In this document: in pieces, positions 1-7,727 of the stretch
Numbering within the stretch: position 1 is the first letter of the stretch
How the letters are laid out: each line of letters begins with the position of its first letter
From: DASZIT01 sp035948855
GTDB lineage: Bacteria; Actinomycetota; Acidimicrobiia; Acidimicrobiales; RAAP-2
Assembly: GCA_035948855.1 (NCBI GenBank)
Contig: DASZIT010000036.1
Coordinates: 1-27,120 of the forward strand
Length of the DNA: 27,120 nucleotides
Direction: 5' to 3'
Made by a program: the position numbers and the translations under genes
The notes under the pieces: model-generated
The model's database searches: none
Seen by the model: the letters and a program-made list of their open reading frames with translations, nothing else
What the model was told of the DNA's origin: nothing

Positions 1-975
1 TCACCGATACTCTGGCAGCACCTCTTCTGGTTCTTCGGGCACCCGGAGGTGTACATCCTCGCCTTGCCCTACTTCGGGATGGTCACCGACATCCTCCCCG
101 TCTTCTCCCGCAAGCCGGTGTTCGGCTACAAGGGCATGGTCTTCGCCACCATGGCCATTGCCGGGTTGTCCACCGGCGTGTGGGCCCACCACATGTTCAC
201 CACCGGCGTGGTGCTGCTGCCGTTCTTCTCGCTGCTGTCGTATGCCATCGCGGTGCCGACCGGCATCAAGTTCTTCAACTGGATCGGCACCATGTGGCGG
301 GGCCAGCTCAGTTTCCAAACCCCGATGCTGTTCTGCATCGGATTCCTGCTGGTCTTCCTGGTCGGCGGGGTGACCGGGGTACTGCTGGCGTCACCCCCGG
401 TGGACTTCCTGACCCACGACACCTATTACGTGGTGGCCCACTTCCACAACGTGCTCATCGGTACCGCGGTATTCGCCGGCTTCGGCGGCTTCTACTTCTG
501 GTATCCGAAGATGTTTGGTCGGATGCTCCGAGAAAGTCTGGGCAAACTCCACTTCTGGTTCCTGTTCGTCGGATTCTGGGTCGCCTTCATGCCCCAGTAC
601 CTCCTCGGCCTCCACGGCATGCCCCGGAGGGTGGCCAGTTACTCCCCCGACACCGGCTGGACCACCCTCAACGTGGTCTCCACGCTGGGCGCCTACGTGA
701 TCGGCTTCTCGTTCTTCTTCTTCCTCATCAATCTCTGGGTGTCATGGCGCAAGCCGGTGCCGTCCGGCTCCAACCCGTGGGACGGCCACGGCCTCGAGTG
801 GTTCACCACCTCGCCGCCGCCGCACCACAACTACACCCACCTGCCGCCCATCCGTTCGGAACGGCCGACCTGGGACTACAACCATCCAGAGCACCGCACC
901 ATCGTCCACAAGCCCAAAGCCAACGGGTCCGTCCCTCCCGATAGGACCAAGGAACCCGCAGGAGCTCCATCATGA
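1..975 (+). CDS. ctaD: Cytochrome c oxidase subunit I (aa3 type), 3' part
   Basis: This is the C-terminal 324 codons of the catalytic subunit of the aa3 oxidase. The reading frame is open from base 1, so the gene starts outside the window. The subunit carries haem a, haem a3 and CuB and reduces O2 to water while pumping protons. Visible signature residues are the cross-linked His-Tyr pair in 'GHPEVY', the CuB histidine pair in 'WAHHMFTTG', the K-channel lysine in 'GYKGMVFATMA', and the haem ligands in 'VAHFHNV'. Several hydrophobic segments follow, then a Pro/His-rich cytoplasmic tail ending in 'GAPS'. The stop codon overlaps the start of ctaF (ATGA), so the two genes are translationally coupled. 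ctaC, the usual upstream partner, would lie outside the window. Confidence 0.97.
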   Translation, partial: SPILWQHLFWFFGHPEVYILALPYFGMVTDILPVFSRKPVFGYKGMVFATMAIAGLSTGVWAHHMFTTGVVLLPFFSLLSYAIAVPTGIKFFNWIGTMWRGQLSFQTPMLFCIGFLLVFLVGGVTGVLLASPPVDFLTHDTYYVVAHFHNVLIGTAVFAGFGGFYFWYPKMFGRMLRESLGKLHFWFLFVGFWVAFMPQYLLGLHGMPRRVASYSPDTGWTTLNVVSTLGAYVIGFSFFFFLINLWVSWRKPVPSGSNPWDGHGLEWFTTSPPPHHNYTHLPPIRSERPTWDYNHPEHRTIVHKPKANGSVPPDRTKEPAGAPS

Positions 976-1364
976 AGGTCGAGTCCCTCGTTCTCCTCGC
1001 GGTGGCCGTTTTCTTCGGCATCATCGGCATCGTCTACTGGTTCACCAGCTACGAAGACGCCGGGTTCCTGATGCTGATCGGGGCGACGGGGCTCGGTCTG
1101 CTCCCCGGGAGTTACTACCTGTGGTGGACCTATCACATGAAGCTTCGGCCCGAAGAGAACCCGGATGCCACCATCGAGGAGAGTGCCGGGGTCGTCGATT
1201 CGTTTCCCGGATCGAGCATCTGGCCGTTCATCTTGGGCATGGGTGCGCTGTTCACCACGTTGACCTTCGTGTTCGGGCTCTGGTTGGCACCGATTGCCGG
1301 CTCCCTGCTCCTCTCGGCCCTGATCGGGGTGACCGTCGAGAGCCGCCGCGGGGGCACCGTCTAG
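972..1364 (+). CDS. ctaF: Cytochrome c oxidase subunit IV, actinobacterial type
   Basis: This 130-residue membrane protein has about four hydrophobic segments. One is at the N-terminus ('LVLLAVAVFFGIIGIVYWF'), one is around residues 36-55, and two are in the C-terminal half after a charged loop near residues 58-75. Length, topology and position directly after ctaD match CtaF, the small accessory subunit of actinobacterial aa3 oxidases. The ATG overlaps the ctaD stop by four bases, and an AGGAG at 960-964 sits seven bases upstream, which fixes the start. No cofactor ligands are expected in this subunit. The gene ends convergently against the VOC gene 62 bp away. Confidence 0.9.
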   Translation: MKVESLVLLAVAVFFGIIGIVYWFTSYEDAGFLMLIGATGLGLLPGSYYLWWTYHMKLRPEENPDATIEESAGVVDSFPGSSIWPFILGMGALFTTLTFVFGLWLAPIAGSLLLSALIGVTVESRRGGTV

Positions 1365-1386
1365 GGGTTCCCGTTGGCGGCCGGGT

Positions 1387-1420
1387 GCCGGGTCTTGGAG
1401 GTCCGTCCGTCGGTCCCGGC
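1387..1420. terminator. Possible bidirectional terminator hairpin
   Basis: In the 62-bp gap between the convergent ctaF and VOC genes, GCCGGG (1387-1392) is matched by CCCGGC (1415-1420) across a 22-base loop. The stem is short, the loop is long and there is no T-run, so this is only a weak candidate, supported mainly by its location. Confidence 0.22.
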
Positions 1421-1426
1421 TATCGG

Positions 1427-2323
1427 CTACACGGGCAGTTGCAGCAGCTGGAACGCGGTCCCCTGGTCGTCAACGCAGTTGTCGGCGGCGAGCCCGTAGG
1501 GACGCTCCTCGACCGGGCCGGCGGTCCCGCCCAGTTCGCCGACTCTGGCCACCGCGGTGTGAATATCGTCCACCCGGTAGGCCAGCAGCACCCCGGGGGT
1601 GTCCGTCTGGAAGAGGCCCGACATCGGGGTCACTCCTTCGATCTGTCGGCCCTGGGGACTCGAACCGGGAGTGAACGACCATCCCAGCACCGCGCCGTAG
1701 AACGCCTCGGCCAGGGCCAACACCGGCACCCCCAGTGACATGTAGCTGATGTCGCCGTGGCGCCGACCGTTGCTCAGATCCCCATCGTCATCGGTCGGGG
1801 CATCGAGGAGCTGGTGGAGATAGAAGGGCAGCCCCTGGTTGTCTGCGCAGGCGGACTCGATCCCGTAAGGCCGGTCCTGCGGATCGGTGGCGGTTCCACC
1901 GGCACCCCTCACCCGCAGGGTCGCGGCATCCACATCATCGACCCGGTACCCGAGAACCACTCCGAGGGTGACGGAACCGTCGGCTCGTGTGCCATCGAAT
2001 ATGCCGATCTGGGGCGTGACCTCGTCGGCCTGCCCCCCACCAGCATCACCGGGAGCGAACGACCAGCCCAGTAGTGCCCCGTAAAAGGCTGCGCCACGGG
2101 CAGGATCGGGGATACCCAGCGAGATATAGGAGATGTCCCCTTGGCGGTGTCCGTTCCGGAATTGCACTGCGGTGGTTCTCATTGCTGCTCCTTTGGGTGT
2201 GATCTGGGGGTCAGGAGGCGTCTCCAGCGCGTCGACGAGGCGGCCTCTCAACTCGGCGGCGAAGCCAGGGGACGGGTCGATCGGACGGTCGGGGCTGTGA
2301 AGGATCTCGAGAGGGTCAGTCAT
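1427..2323 (-). CDS. Two-domain VOC (glyoxalase/bleomycin-resistance fold) protein paired with an ECF sigma factor
   Basis: The 298-residue protein has three parts. Residues 1-50 are a proline-rich lead containing 'PGFAAELRGRLVDAL'. Residues about 60-175 form one VOC domain and about 187-298 a second. The two domains are clearly duplicated: 'GDISYISLGIPDPARGAAFY' matches 'GDISYMSLGVPVLALAEAFY', and 'GALLGWSF' matches 'GAVLGWSF'. VOC domains form a beta-alpha-beta-beta-beta cleft that often binds metal or small hydrophobic ligands. The actual ligand cannot be read here, and a full set of metal ligands is not obvious. The ATG overlaps the end of the sigma gene by 8 bp and has an AGGAG upstream, so the two are one transcription unit. 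A lead of this kind before VOC domains is familiar to me from sigma-linked VOC proteins of actinobacteria. A ligand-sensing or detoxifying partner of the sigma factor is inference. Confidence 0.85.
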   Translation of the reverse strand: MTDPLEILHSPDRPIDPSPGFAAELRGRLVDALETPPDPQITPKGAAMRTTAVQFRNGHRQGDISYISLGIPDPARGAAFYGALLGWSFAPGDAGGGQADEVTPQIGIFDGTRADGSVTLGVVLGYRVDDVDAATLRVRGAGGTATDPQDRPYGIESACADNQGLPFYLHQLLDAPTDDDGDLSNGRRHGDISYMSLGVPVLALAEAFYGAVLGWSFTPGSSPQGRQIEGVTPMSGLFQTDTPGVLLAYRVDDIHTAVARVGELGGTAGPVEERPYGLAADNCVDDQGTAFQLLQLPV

Positions 2324-2846
2324 CGCTTTCGCTCCTCTCGTAGGCGTGGCGATAGGCCCGTCTGGCTCGTACCAGCAAGGCTTCGGTGGCGTGCAGTGTG
2401 CGCTGCAAGGCAGCCGCGGTCTCGGGGACGCTGAGCCCGTCGAGATACCTAAGCGTCAGCGCCGCCTGGTGATGGGGTCCCAACTCCTCCAGCACCGTCT
2501 GAGCGCGTATGGCGTCGAGTTCGACCTCCCAGGGATCCTCGACGAGCTCCGAGCCGTCGGTGATCAGGACCAGCGTGCGCTGCTGCCGTTCTTGGCGGCG
2601 CCAGTGGTCGACCAGCTTGTGGCGGGCGACGCCTATCAGCCACGGGATGGTCATTTCGGTCTGGACGCCGTTGCGAACCACCGCGGCGGCGGCCAGGAAC
2701 GTCTCGGAGGTGAGGTCCTCGGCCGTCGGCGGGTCGCTACACCGGCGCAGGAGATAGCCGTAGACCTCGGGCAGCCCTCGGTCGTAAAGGGCCAGCAACT
2801 CTGGGCCCTGGCTGGGCACGACCGCTGGCAAGCCACTCATATCCAT
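2316..2846 (-). CDS. ECF-type RNA polymerase sigma factor (sigma-70 regions 2 and 4)
   Basis: The 176-residue protein has only sigma regions 2 and 4, as in the ECF group. Region 2 spans roughly residues 18-85, with 'PTAEDLTSETFLAA' as the core-binding part and 'PWLIGVARHKLVDHWRR' as the -10 recognition helix. A short acidic linker follows at residues 97-110. Region 4 spans about 115-168, with 'LRYLDGLSVPETAAAL' leading into the helix-turn-helix that reads the -35 element. No zinc-finger anti-sigma gene follows; the overlapping next gene encodes a VOC protein instead. A second in-frame ATG lies two codons in. A perfect 9-bp-arm inverted repeat lies 11 bp upstream of the start and could control this gene. 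The cognate signal is unknown. Confidence 0.92.
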   Translation of the reverse strand: MDMSGLPAVVPSQGPELLALYDRGLPEVYGYLLRRCSDPPTAEDLTSETFLAAAAVVRNGVQTEMTIPWLIGVARHKLVDHWRRQERQQRTLVLITDGSELVEDPWEVELDAIRAQTVLEELGPHHQAALTLRYLDGLSVPETAAALQRTLHATEALLVRARRAYRHAYERSESDD

Positions 2847-2856
2847 ATCATCGCCT

Positions 2857-2884
2857 GGGCCACCCCATCTCCGACGGGTGGCCC
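2857..2884. repeat. Perfect inverted repeat upstream of the sigma factor gene
   Basis: GGGCCACCC (2857-2865) and GGGTGGCCC (2876-2884) are exact reverse complements separated by 10 bases. The repeat lies in the 110-bp gap between the divergent sigma factor and HNH genes, starting 11 bp before the sigma ATG. It could be an operator for a dimeric regulator, or a hairpin in the sigma mRNA leader that limits access to the ribosome binding region. Confidence 0.6.
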
Positions 2885-2956
2885 CGTAACTTTGTGGATC
2901 GCCCGACCTGTTTTGGTCCCCGATCGACTGTTACACCCCCATGCCATCCTGTGTTC

Positions 2957-4339
2957 ATGGCGTTGGCCAGCGAGCAACCCACCAATTCCGAGCAACCCGC
3001 CGCCGACGAACTCCGCCAGGCGTTGGACACCATCGCTTCGTTCGTGGAGTCCTTCGAGCCCGAGCGCTATGCCGGCGGGGACGCCGCCGAGCTGGTCACC
3101 CGGTTTTCCCGGGGAGAACACCTGTGTGCGGCGGGCAAGACCCTGGCCGCCCGGCGGGCCGCCGATGCCAGCTTCTACGAGTGGGACGGCTACCGGACCC
3201 CGGCCCACTGGCTGGCCGCCGCCACCGGCGAGTCGGTGGGCGAGGCCATCGGGGTGCTGTCCCTCGGGGACTCCCTGGCCGACCATCCCCTGATGGACGC
3301 CGCCTACCGGGGCGGGAAGCTCTCCCGGTCCAAGGCCAAGGCAATCTCCTCGGCCGTGGCGGTCAACCCCGGGGCCGAAGAGGAGCTGGTCATTTACGGC
3401 GAGTACGGCACCTACGCCCAGACCCGAAACCAGTGCGGGCGGCGCCGGGCCGAGGGACGGTCCCGACAGGACCAAAAGGCCGACTATGACGCCATCCACC
3501 GGGACCGGTCCCTGCGGACCTGGACCGATAGCGAGACCGGGGCATTCCGCCTCGACGCCCGGATCACCCCCGACGCCGGGGCCTCCCTCCTCGCCGCCCT
3601 CCGGCCGGAGACCGACCGGGTCTTCCACGCCGCCCGGCAGGCCGGCACCCACGAGACCCACGACGCCTATGCCGCCGACGCCCTGGTGGCGCTCGTCACC
3701 AACGGGTGCGGCACTGCCGATGGCCCGAATCCCGATGAGGAGGGCTCCGAATCCGACAGCCAGGATCGGAGAAGGTCACCCCGCTCCCGGCCCCGGGTCC
3801 ATGTCCGGGTCGACCTCGACGCCCTCCGCTCCGGGGTGGTCGGGCCCGGTGGGATCTGTGAGATCCCCGGAGTCGGCCCCATCCCGGTCGAGACCGCTCT
3901 GGAGCTGATGGGCGAGGCCCTCTGCGACCTGGTCATCACCAACGGGGTCGACGTGACCACCATCTGCCGGCTGGGCCGGGACATCCCAGTTGCCCTCCGA
4001 ACCGCCCTCGACGAACGGGATGCGACCTGTGTAGTCCCCGGCTGTGATGCGGTCACCGGGCTCGAGATCGACCACCGGATCGTCGAAGTCCGAGACAACG
4101 GGCCGACAGCCCTGTGGAACCTGGCCAAGCTCTGCAGCCATCACCACCACCTCCGCCACCACAAGGGCTTCACCCTGGCCGGAGGGCCCGGGAACTGGCA
4201 GTGGATCCCGCCGGGGGCCGACCCCGGTCCGCCCGACCTGGCCGCCAACCTTGCCTCGGACCGCTGCGCCGCCTCGCCAGCCGATCTGACACCCGACCAA
4301 CCCCTCGATGACCAACGGCGGTTCCCGAAACAGGAGTGA
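2957..4339 (+). CDS. DUF222 / HNH endonuclease-domain protein (13E12 repeat family)
   Basis: The 460-residue protein has a long helical DUF222 region (about residues 15-300) and a C-terminal HNH domain. The HNH motif shows the zinc-site pair 'CVVPGC' (C358, C363), the catalytic Asp-His in 'EIDHRI' (D372-H373), 'ALWNLAKLC', and a histidine-rich end 'SHHHHLRHH'. A low-complexity Asp/Glu/Ser/Arg-rich linker lies near residues 258-275. Such genes are common and multicopy in actinobacteria, and some are linked to mobile elements; the biological role is not settled. The ATG at 2957 was chosen because the region upstream looks non-coding; an in-frame GTG two codons earlier and an ATG at 2894 are alternatives. 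It stands alone between the sigma/VOC pair and the qcr operon, and so interrupts the respiratory genes. Confidence 0.87.
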   Translation: MALASEQPTNSEQPAADELRQALDTIASFVESFEPERYAGGDAAELVTRFSRGEHLCAAGKTLAARRAADASFYEWDGYRTPAHWLAAATGESVGEAIGVLSLGDSLADHPLMDAAYRGGKLSRSKAKAISSAVAVNPGAEEELVIYGEYGTYAQTRNQCGRRRAEGRSRQDQKADYDAIHRDRSLRTWTDSETGAFRLDARITPDAGASLLAALRPETDRVFHAARQAGTHETHDAYAADALVALVTNGCGTADGPNPDEEGSESDSQDRRRSPRSRPRVHVRVDLDALRSGVVGPGGICEIPGVGPIPVETALELMGEALCDLVITNGVDVTTICRLGRDIPVALRTALDERDATCVVPGCDAVTGLEIDHRIVEVRDNGPTALWNLAKLCSHHHHLRHHKGFTLAGGPGNWQWIPPGADPGPPDLAANLASDRCAASPADLTPDQPLDDQRRFPKQE

Positions 4340-4343
4340 GCCC

Positions 4344-4359
4344 GCGGCCAGGGGGCCGC
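4344..4359 (+). terminator. Possible terminator hairpin after the HNH gene
   Basis: GCGGCC (4344-4349) and GGCCGC (4354-4359) form a 6-bp all-GC stem with a four-base loop, five bases after the HNH stop codon. There is no T-run. It lies in the 126-bp convergent gap before qcrB and could serve either strand. Confidence 0.3.
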
Positions 4360-4465
4360 AGTTGATCCGGCGGAACTCGGGTTAGTGGAGCCGGGTCAAT
4401 GCCTTCCGCATCGTCCGACTCGCTTGGCCGCCCGCTGACATAGCTGGCGTGGCGCCAAACTCAGA

Positions 4466-5950
4466 TCAGCGCATCACCCGGCGAATGCCCGGCCCGGTAG
4501 CGAGGTCTTCCGGCACCATGTCGATAAAGGTCGGGACCGGTACTGCTTCGAGCTCGTCGTGACCGTCACCCGGACGGGCATCGCTCTCGATGGTCGAGTA
4601 CTCGCCGGTCTCCGACCGGACGACCACATTGGCCCGCTTGCGCTTTCCGATCCCCTCGGCGGCACGCATCTCTTCGCAGATCTTGACGGTGACGAAGTAG
4701 GTGATGATCGGAATCACCGGTACCGCGATCCGGAAGAACCACAGCACGTAGTTGAGCTCGATCTGGAAGAAGTTGGCCAGCACGTCGGTCGACGATGCGG
4801 CGAACACCATGAACATCAGCATGAGCATCATGGCGCCGGCGCCCGTCCGCTTCGGGCGGTCCCTCGGCCGGTCCAGCAGGTTGTGATAGGCGAGATCCTT
4901 GGTTTTCCTCGCCTCGTAGAACGGCCAGACAAAGAAGATGTTGAAGATGATGCCGGGGAACAGCACCGCCGGGAGGAAGATCTCGAGCGGCCAGGTATGG
5001 CCCCAGCCCACCCACTCCCAACTCGGCATGATCCGGAGCGCGCCATCGAGCCAGCCCATGTACCAGTCCGGTTGGACGGCATAGGAGATCTGGTAGGGCT
5101 GGTACTGCCCGAACTGCCAGATCGGGTTGATCTGGGCGAAGCCAGCCAGAATGAAGGTGACCGCGGTGATCATGAAGAGATAGCCGGTGGTCTTGGCGAT
5201 GAAGGTCGGGAACATCGGCGACCCGACCACGTTGTGCTCGGTCTTGCCCGGGCCCTTGAACTGTGTGTGTTTCTGTTTGACCAGCAGTCCCAAGTGGGCG
5301 GCCAGGAGCCCGGCGATGATCACCGGAACGATCAGCACGTGGATGATGAAGAACCTGGGGATGATGACCCCGTTGCCCGGATAGTTCCCACCGAAGAGGA
5401 AGAAGCCCAGGTAGGAGCCCACCAGCGGGATGGACTCGATGATCGAATAGGCGATGCGGATACCGGTTCCCGACACCAGGTCGTCGGGGAGGGAGTAGCC
5501 GAGGAACCCGTTGACGATACCCAACAGCAGCATGGTCACGCCGACCAGCCAGTTGAACTCCCGGGGCTTGCGGAAGGCACCAGTGAAGAACACCCGGGCC
5601 ATGTGCACGGCGATCGAGCCCAAGAAGATGTCCGCGGCCCAGTGGTGGGCCTGGCGCATCAACAGACCCGACTTCACGTCGAAGGAGAGCCCGACCGACG
5701 AGGAGTAGGCCTCTGACACCCTCTGGCCTTTGAGGGGGAGGTAGCTTCCGTTGTAGATGACCTCGTGGGCAGAGGGGATGTAGTACAGGGACAGGAAGAC
5801 GCCGGTCCCCAGCAGCACGACGAATGAGTACAGGGCGATCTCGCCCAGCATGAACGACCAATGGTCGGGGAAGATCTTGTCGAGGAAGACCCGGCCGCCC
5901 TTGGCGATGCCCAGGCGGTCATCGACCCAACGAAGTGAGCTGTCGATCAT
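4466..5950 (-). CDS. qcrB: Cytochrome bcc complex cytochrome b subunit
   Basis: QcrB is the quinol-oxidising membrane subunit of the actinobacterial bcc complex. The 494 residues include about eight to nine hydrophobic segments and a long hydrophilic C-terminal extension (about residues 425-494), typical of actinobacterial QcrB. Haem b ligands are probably H102 with H204 and H116 with H219. The 15-residue step in the second pair resembles cytochrome b6 rather than mitochondrial cytochrome b. The Qo-site motif reads 'QPDWYMGW', the actinobacterial form of PEWY. I chose the ATG at 5950 because it forms an ATGA overlap with the qcrA stop and has GGGAG five bases upstream; an in-frame TTG four codons earlier is less likely. 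It is the last gene of ctaE-qcrCAB. Confidence 0.97.
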   Translation of the reverse strand: MIDSSLRWVDDRLGIAKGGRVFLDKIFPDHWSFMLGEIALYSFVVLLGTGVFLSLYYIPSAHEVIYNGSYLPLKGQRVSEAYSSSVGLSFDVKSGLLMRQAHHWAADIFLGSIAVHMARVFFTGAFRKPREFNWLVGVTMLLLGIVNGFLGYSLPDDLVSGTGIRIAYSIIESIPLVGSYLGFFLFGGNYPGNGVIIPRFFIIHVLIVPVIIAGLLAAHLGLLVKQKHTQFKGPGKTEHNVVGSPMFPTFIAKTTGYLFMITAVTFILAGFAQINPIWQFGQYQPYQISYAVQPDWYMGWLDGALRIMPSWEWVGWGHTWPLEIFLPAVLFPGIIFNIFFVWPFYEARKTKDLAYHNLLDRPRDRPKRTGAGAMMLMLMFMVFAASSTDVLANFFQIELNYVLWFFRIAVPVIPIITYFVTVKICEEMRAAEGIGKRKRANVVVRSETGEYSTIESDARPGDGHDELEAVPVPTFIDMVPEDLATGPGIRRVMR

Positions 5951-6873
5951 GGGCGCTCCCAAAACCCGGGGCCAACCGCCTGGTTGTAACCGGCTTGCGA
6001 CCGAAGATACCCGGCATTGTCAACCTTGAGCGGCAACTGCGGCAACGGGCGGGGGGCGGGTCCGAACTCGGGGACGCACCCGGCCTTCACATTGAAGATC
6101 GACTGGTGGCACGGGCAGACCAGCTGCTGGGTCTGCTCCTGGTACAGACCAACCGGACACCCCAGATGGGTGCACATCTTCGAGTAGGCCACATAACCCT
6201 GCACACCCCAATCGGTGCGCCCGGGCGGGTCGAGCGGAAGGGCTGGGTCCTCCGGGCCGAGCTGGGCCAGCCGGATGAGGATGGTCTGGTCGGGAGACGA
6301 TCCCTCGAACCCCATGGGAAACACCGTCAGAACGCCGCCGACCTCGAGGTCGCTGACCCGCACCGCCCGACCGGTGGAGGTCACCAGCTGCGAGTTGGCC
6401 TTCCAATTGGTGAAGAACAGTTCCCGTCCCGGTTTCGGACCCAGCGACCGGACCAACGGGAAGAAGATCACCACCCCCAGGGTGGTGGCCCCCAGCCCGA
6501 ACAGTCCGAACAGCACCTTGCGGCGCTGCACCACCATGCCGCCCCGCTCGACGATGGCGGCGGACATGGCGTCACGCTCTTCCTCGGTGGAGTGGAATTC
6601 GTGGCGGTCCTCGACGAACGGTCCCTGGGCCATCAGATACTTGCCCCAGGCGATGAGCCCGGCCCCGAGCGCCAGCATGCCGCCTCCGAGGGTGGCGGCT
6701 TCCCACTGGGTCTGGTCACTGATCCAGTAGGTGATGCCGAACCCGATGAAGCCGAGGAAGCCGACCACCATCAACGCGGCCGAGGCGGCTTCGACCCGAC
6801 CGGGGTTCTTGGCGTAGGGCTGGAGGTGGGGGTCCTCGACGGAGACCTTGGTCAGAGTGGGCTCGTCGCTCAC
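5947..6873 (-). CDS. qcrA: Cytochrome bcc complex Rieske iron-sulfur subunit
   Basis: QcrA carries the [2Fe-2S] cluster that takes the first electron from quinol and passes it to the diheme cytochrome c. The 308-residue protein has three N-terminal membrane spans, about residues 28-51, 60-82 and 119-143, which is the actinobacterial arrangement (other Rieske proteins have one). The Rieske domain follows, with 'CTHLGC' (C234, H236, C239) and 'CPCHQS' (C253, C255, H256). C234, H236, C253 and H256 should bind the cluster, and C239 and C255 should form the stabilising disulfide. The start is a GTG overlapping the qcrC stop (GTGA), and the stop overlaps the qcrB ATG. Confidence 0.97.
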   Translation of the reverse strand: MSDEPTLTKVSVEDPHLQPYAKNPGRVEAASAALMVVGFLGFIGFGITYWISDQTQWEAATLGGGMLALGAGLIAWGKYLMAQGPFVEDRHEFHSTEEERDAMSAAIVERGGMVVQRRKVLFGLFGLGATTLGVVIFFPLVRSLGPKPGRELFFTNWKANSQLVTSTGRAVRVSDLEVGGVLTVFPMGFEGSSPDQTILIRLAQLGPEDPALPLDPPGRTDWGVQGYVAYSKMCTHLGCPVGLYQEQTQQLVCPCHQSIFNVKAGCVPEFGPAPRPLPQLPLKVDNAGYLRSQAGYNQAVGPGFWERP

Positions 6874-7727
6874 GTACGATCTCCAATCCAGAAGGCGACC
6901 AACATCAACAGGCCGACCCCTAGGAGCAGGCCGACAAAGCCCTCGCCCACCGGACCGATGCCGCCGAGTCCGAAACCACCCCGGTCGTTGGGATGCTGGA
7001 TCGGCCCGGCCACGTAGGCGGCGATGTCATGAACCTCGGTGTCGGTGAGATTGCCCGGGCCGAACCGGGGCATGTTCCCCGGGCCCGACCGGATGGCCTC
7101 GATGATCTGGGTGGGGGTGGCCAGGTGGAGGCTCGGGGCGTAGGCCCCTCCGGCCAGGGCGTCACCCGCACCGGTGATGGTGTGGCAGGCCGCACAGTTG
7201 AGGGTGAACAGGCTGCCGCCGGCCTCGAGGTTGGCGTTGCTGAGGTTGACGACCGGGACCGGCACCCCGGTTCCCGGCGTCTGCGACTGGACGAAAGCGG
7301 CGATCTCGAGGGTCTCGGTCCGATTGAATCGCGACGGCTTCTCCGCGGGCTGGACGCTGGAGTCGGCCAGAGGCATCCGGCCGGTGGACACCCAGAAATC
7401 CACGGTTCCGGCACCGAGCCCCTGGAGGTTCGGGCCCCGAGCCGTTCCGGAGGCATCATTGCCGTGGCAGGAGGCGCAACTGGCGGCGTACAGAGCCTGG
7501 CCCGGGGCGATGAACGACTCCGGAAGCGGGACCGAGACGGTGCCGTAGTCGGGGGGGCCTGACGATGTGGCCAACGTGGTCGTGGTCGTGGGCGGCGATT
7601 TGGGCGCCGCCTGGGCCGCCGACGGGGCGAACGCCATCAGCCCGACGATGCCCACGCTGGCCAGCAACCCGCCCAGTACCGCATATCGACTCTTGAACCT
7701 GCGACGCATTCCGGTAGCGGGTGCCAT
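6870..7727 (-). CDS. qcrC: Cytochrome bcc complex diheme cytochrome c subunit
   Basis: QcrC is the membrane-anchored diheme cytochrome c that carries electrons directly from the Rieske centre to the aa3 oxidase in actinobacteria, which usually lack a soluble cytochrome c. The 285 residues show a positively charged N-terminus and hydrophobic signal/anchor segment (about 15-40), a Pro/Thr linker, and two haem-binding motifs, CASCH (84-88) and CAACH (178-182). Likely axial methionines are M118 ('GRMPLA') and M219 ('NMPRF'). A C-terminal membrane anchor lies at about 263-281. The ATG abuts the ctaE stop with no gap; an in-frame ATG at residue 7 is an alternative start. Confidence 0.96.
   Translation of the reverse strand: MAPATGMRRRFKSRYAVLGGLLASVGIVGLMAFAPSAAQAAPKSPPTTTTTLATSSGPPDYGTVSVPLPESFIAPGQALYAASCASCHGNDASGTARGPNLQGLGAGTVDFWVSTGRMPLADSSVQPAEKPSRFNRTETLEIAAFVQSQTPGTGVPVPVVNLSNANLEAGGSLFTLNCAACHTITGAGDALAGGAYAPSLHLATPTQIIEAIRSGPGNMPRFGPGNLTDTEVHDIAAYVAGPIQHPNDRGGFGLGGIGPVGEGFVGLLLGVGLLMLVAFWIGDRT

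Noticed and set aside
3730..3785. Possible frameshift or gene boundary in the low-complexity region of the HNH gene
   Set aside because: The frame continues without stop through the Asp/Glu/Ser/Arg-rich linker into an intact HNH domain; such linkers are common in this family.
5951..5962. TTG start for qcrB four codons upstream of the ATG
   Set aside because: The ATG at 5950 has a proper ribosome binding site and a four-base overlap with the qcrA stop, like the other genes of the operon.
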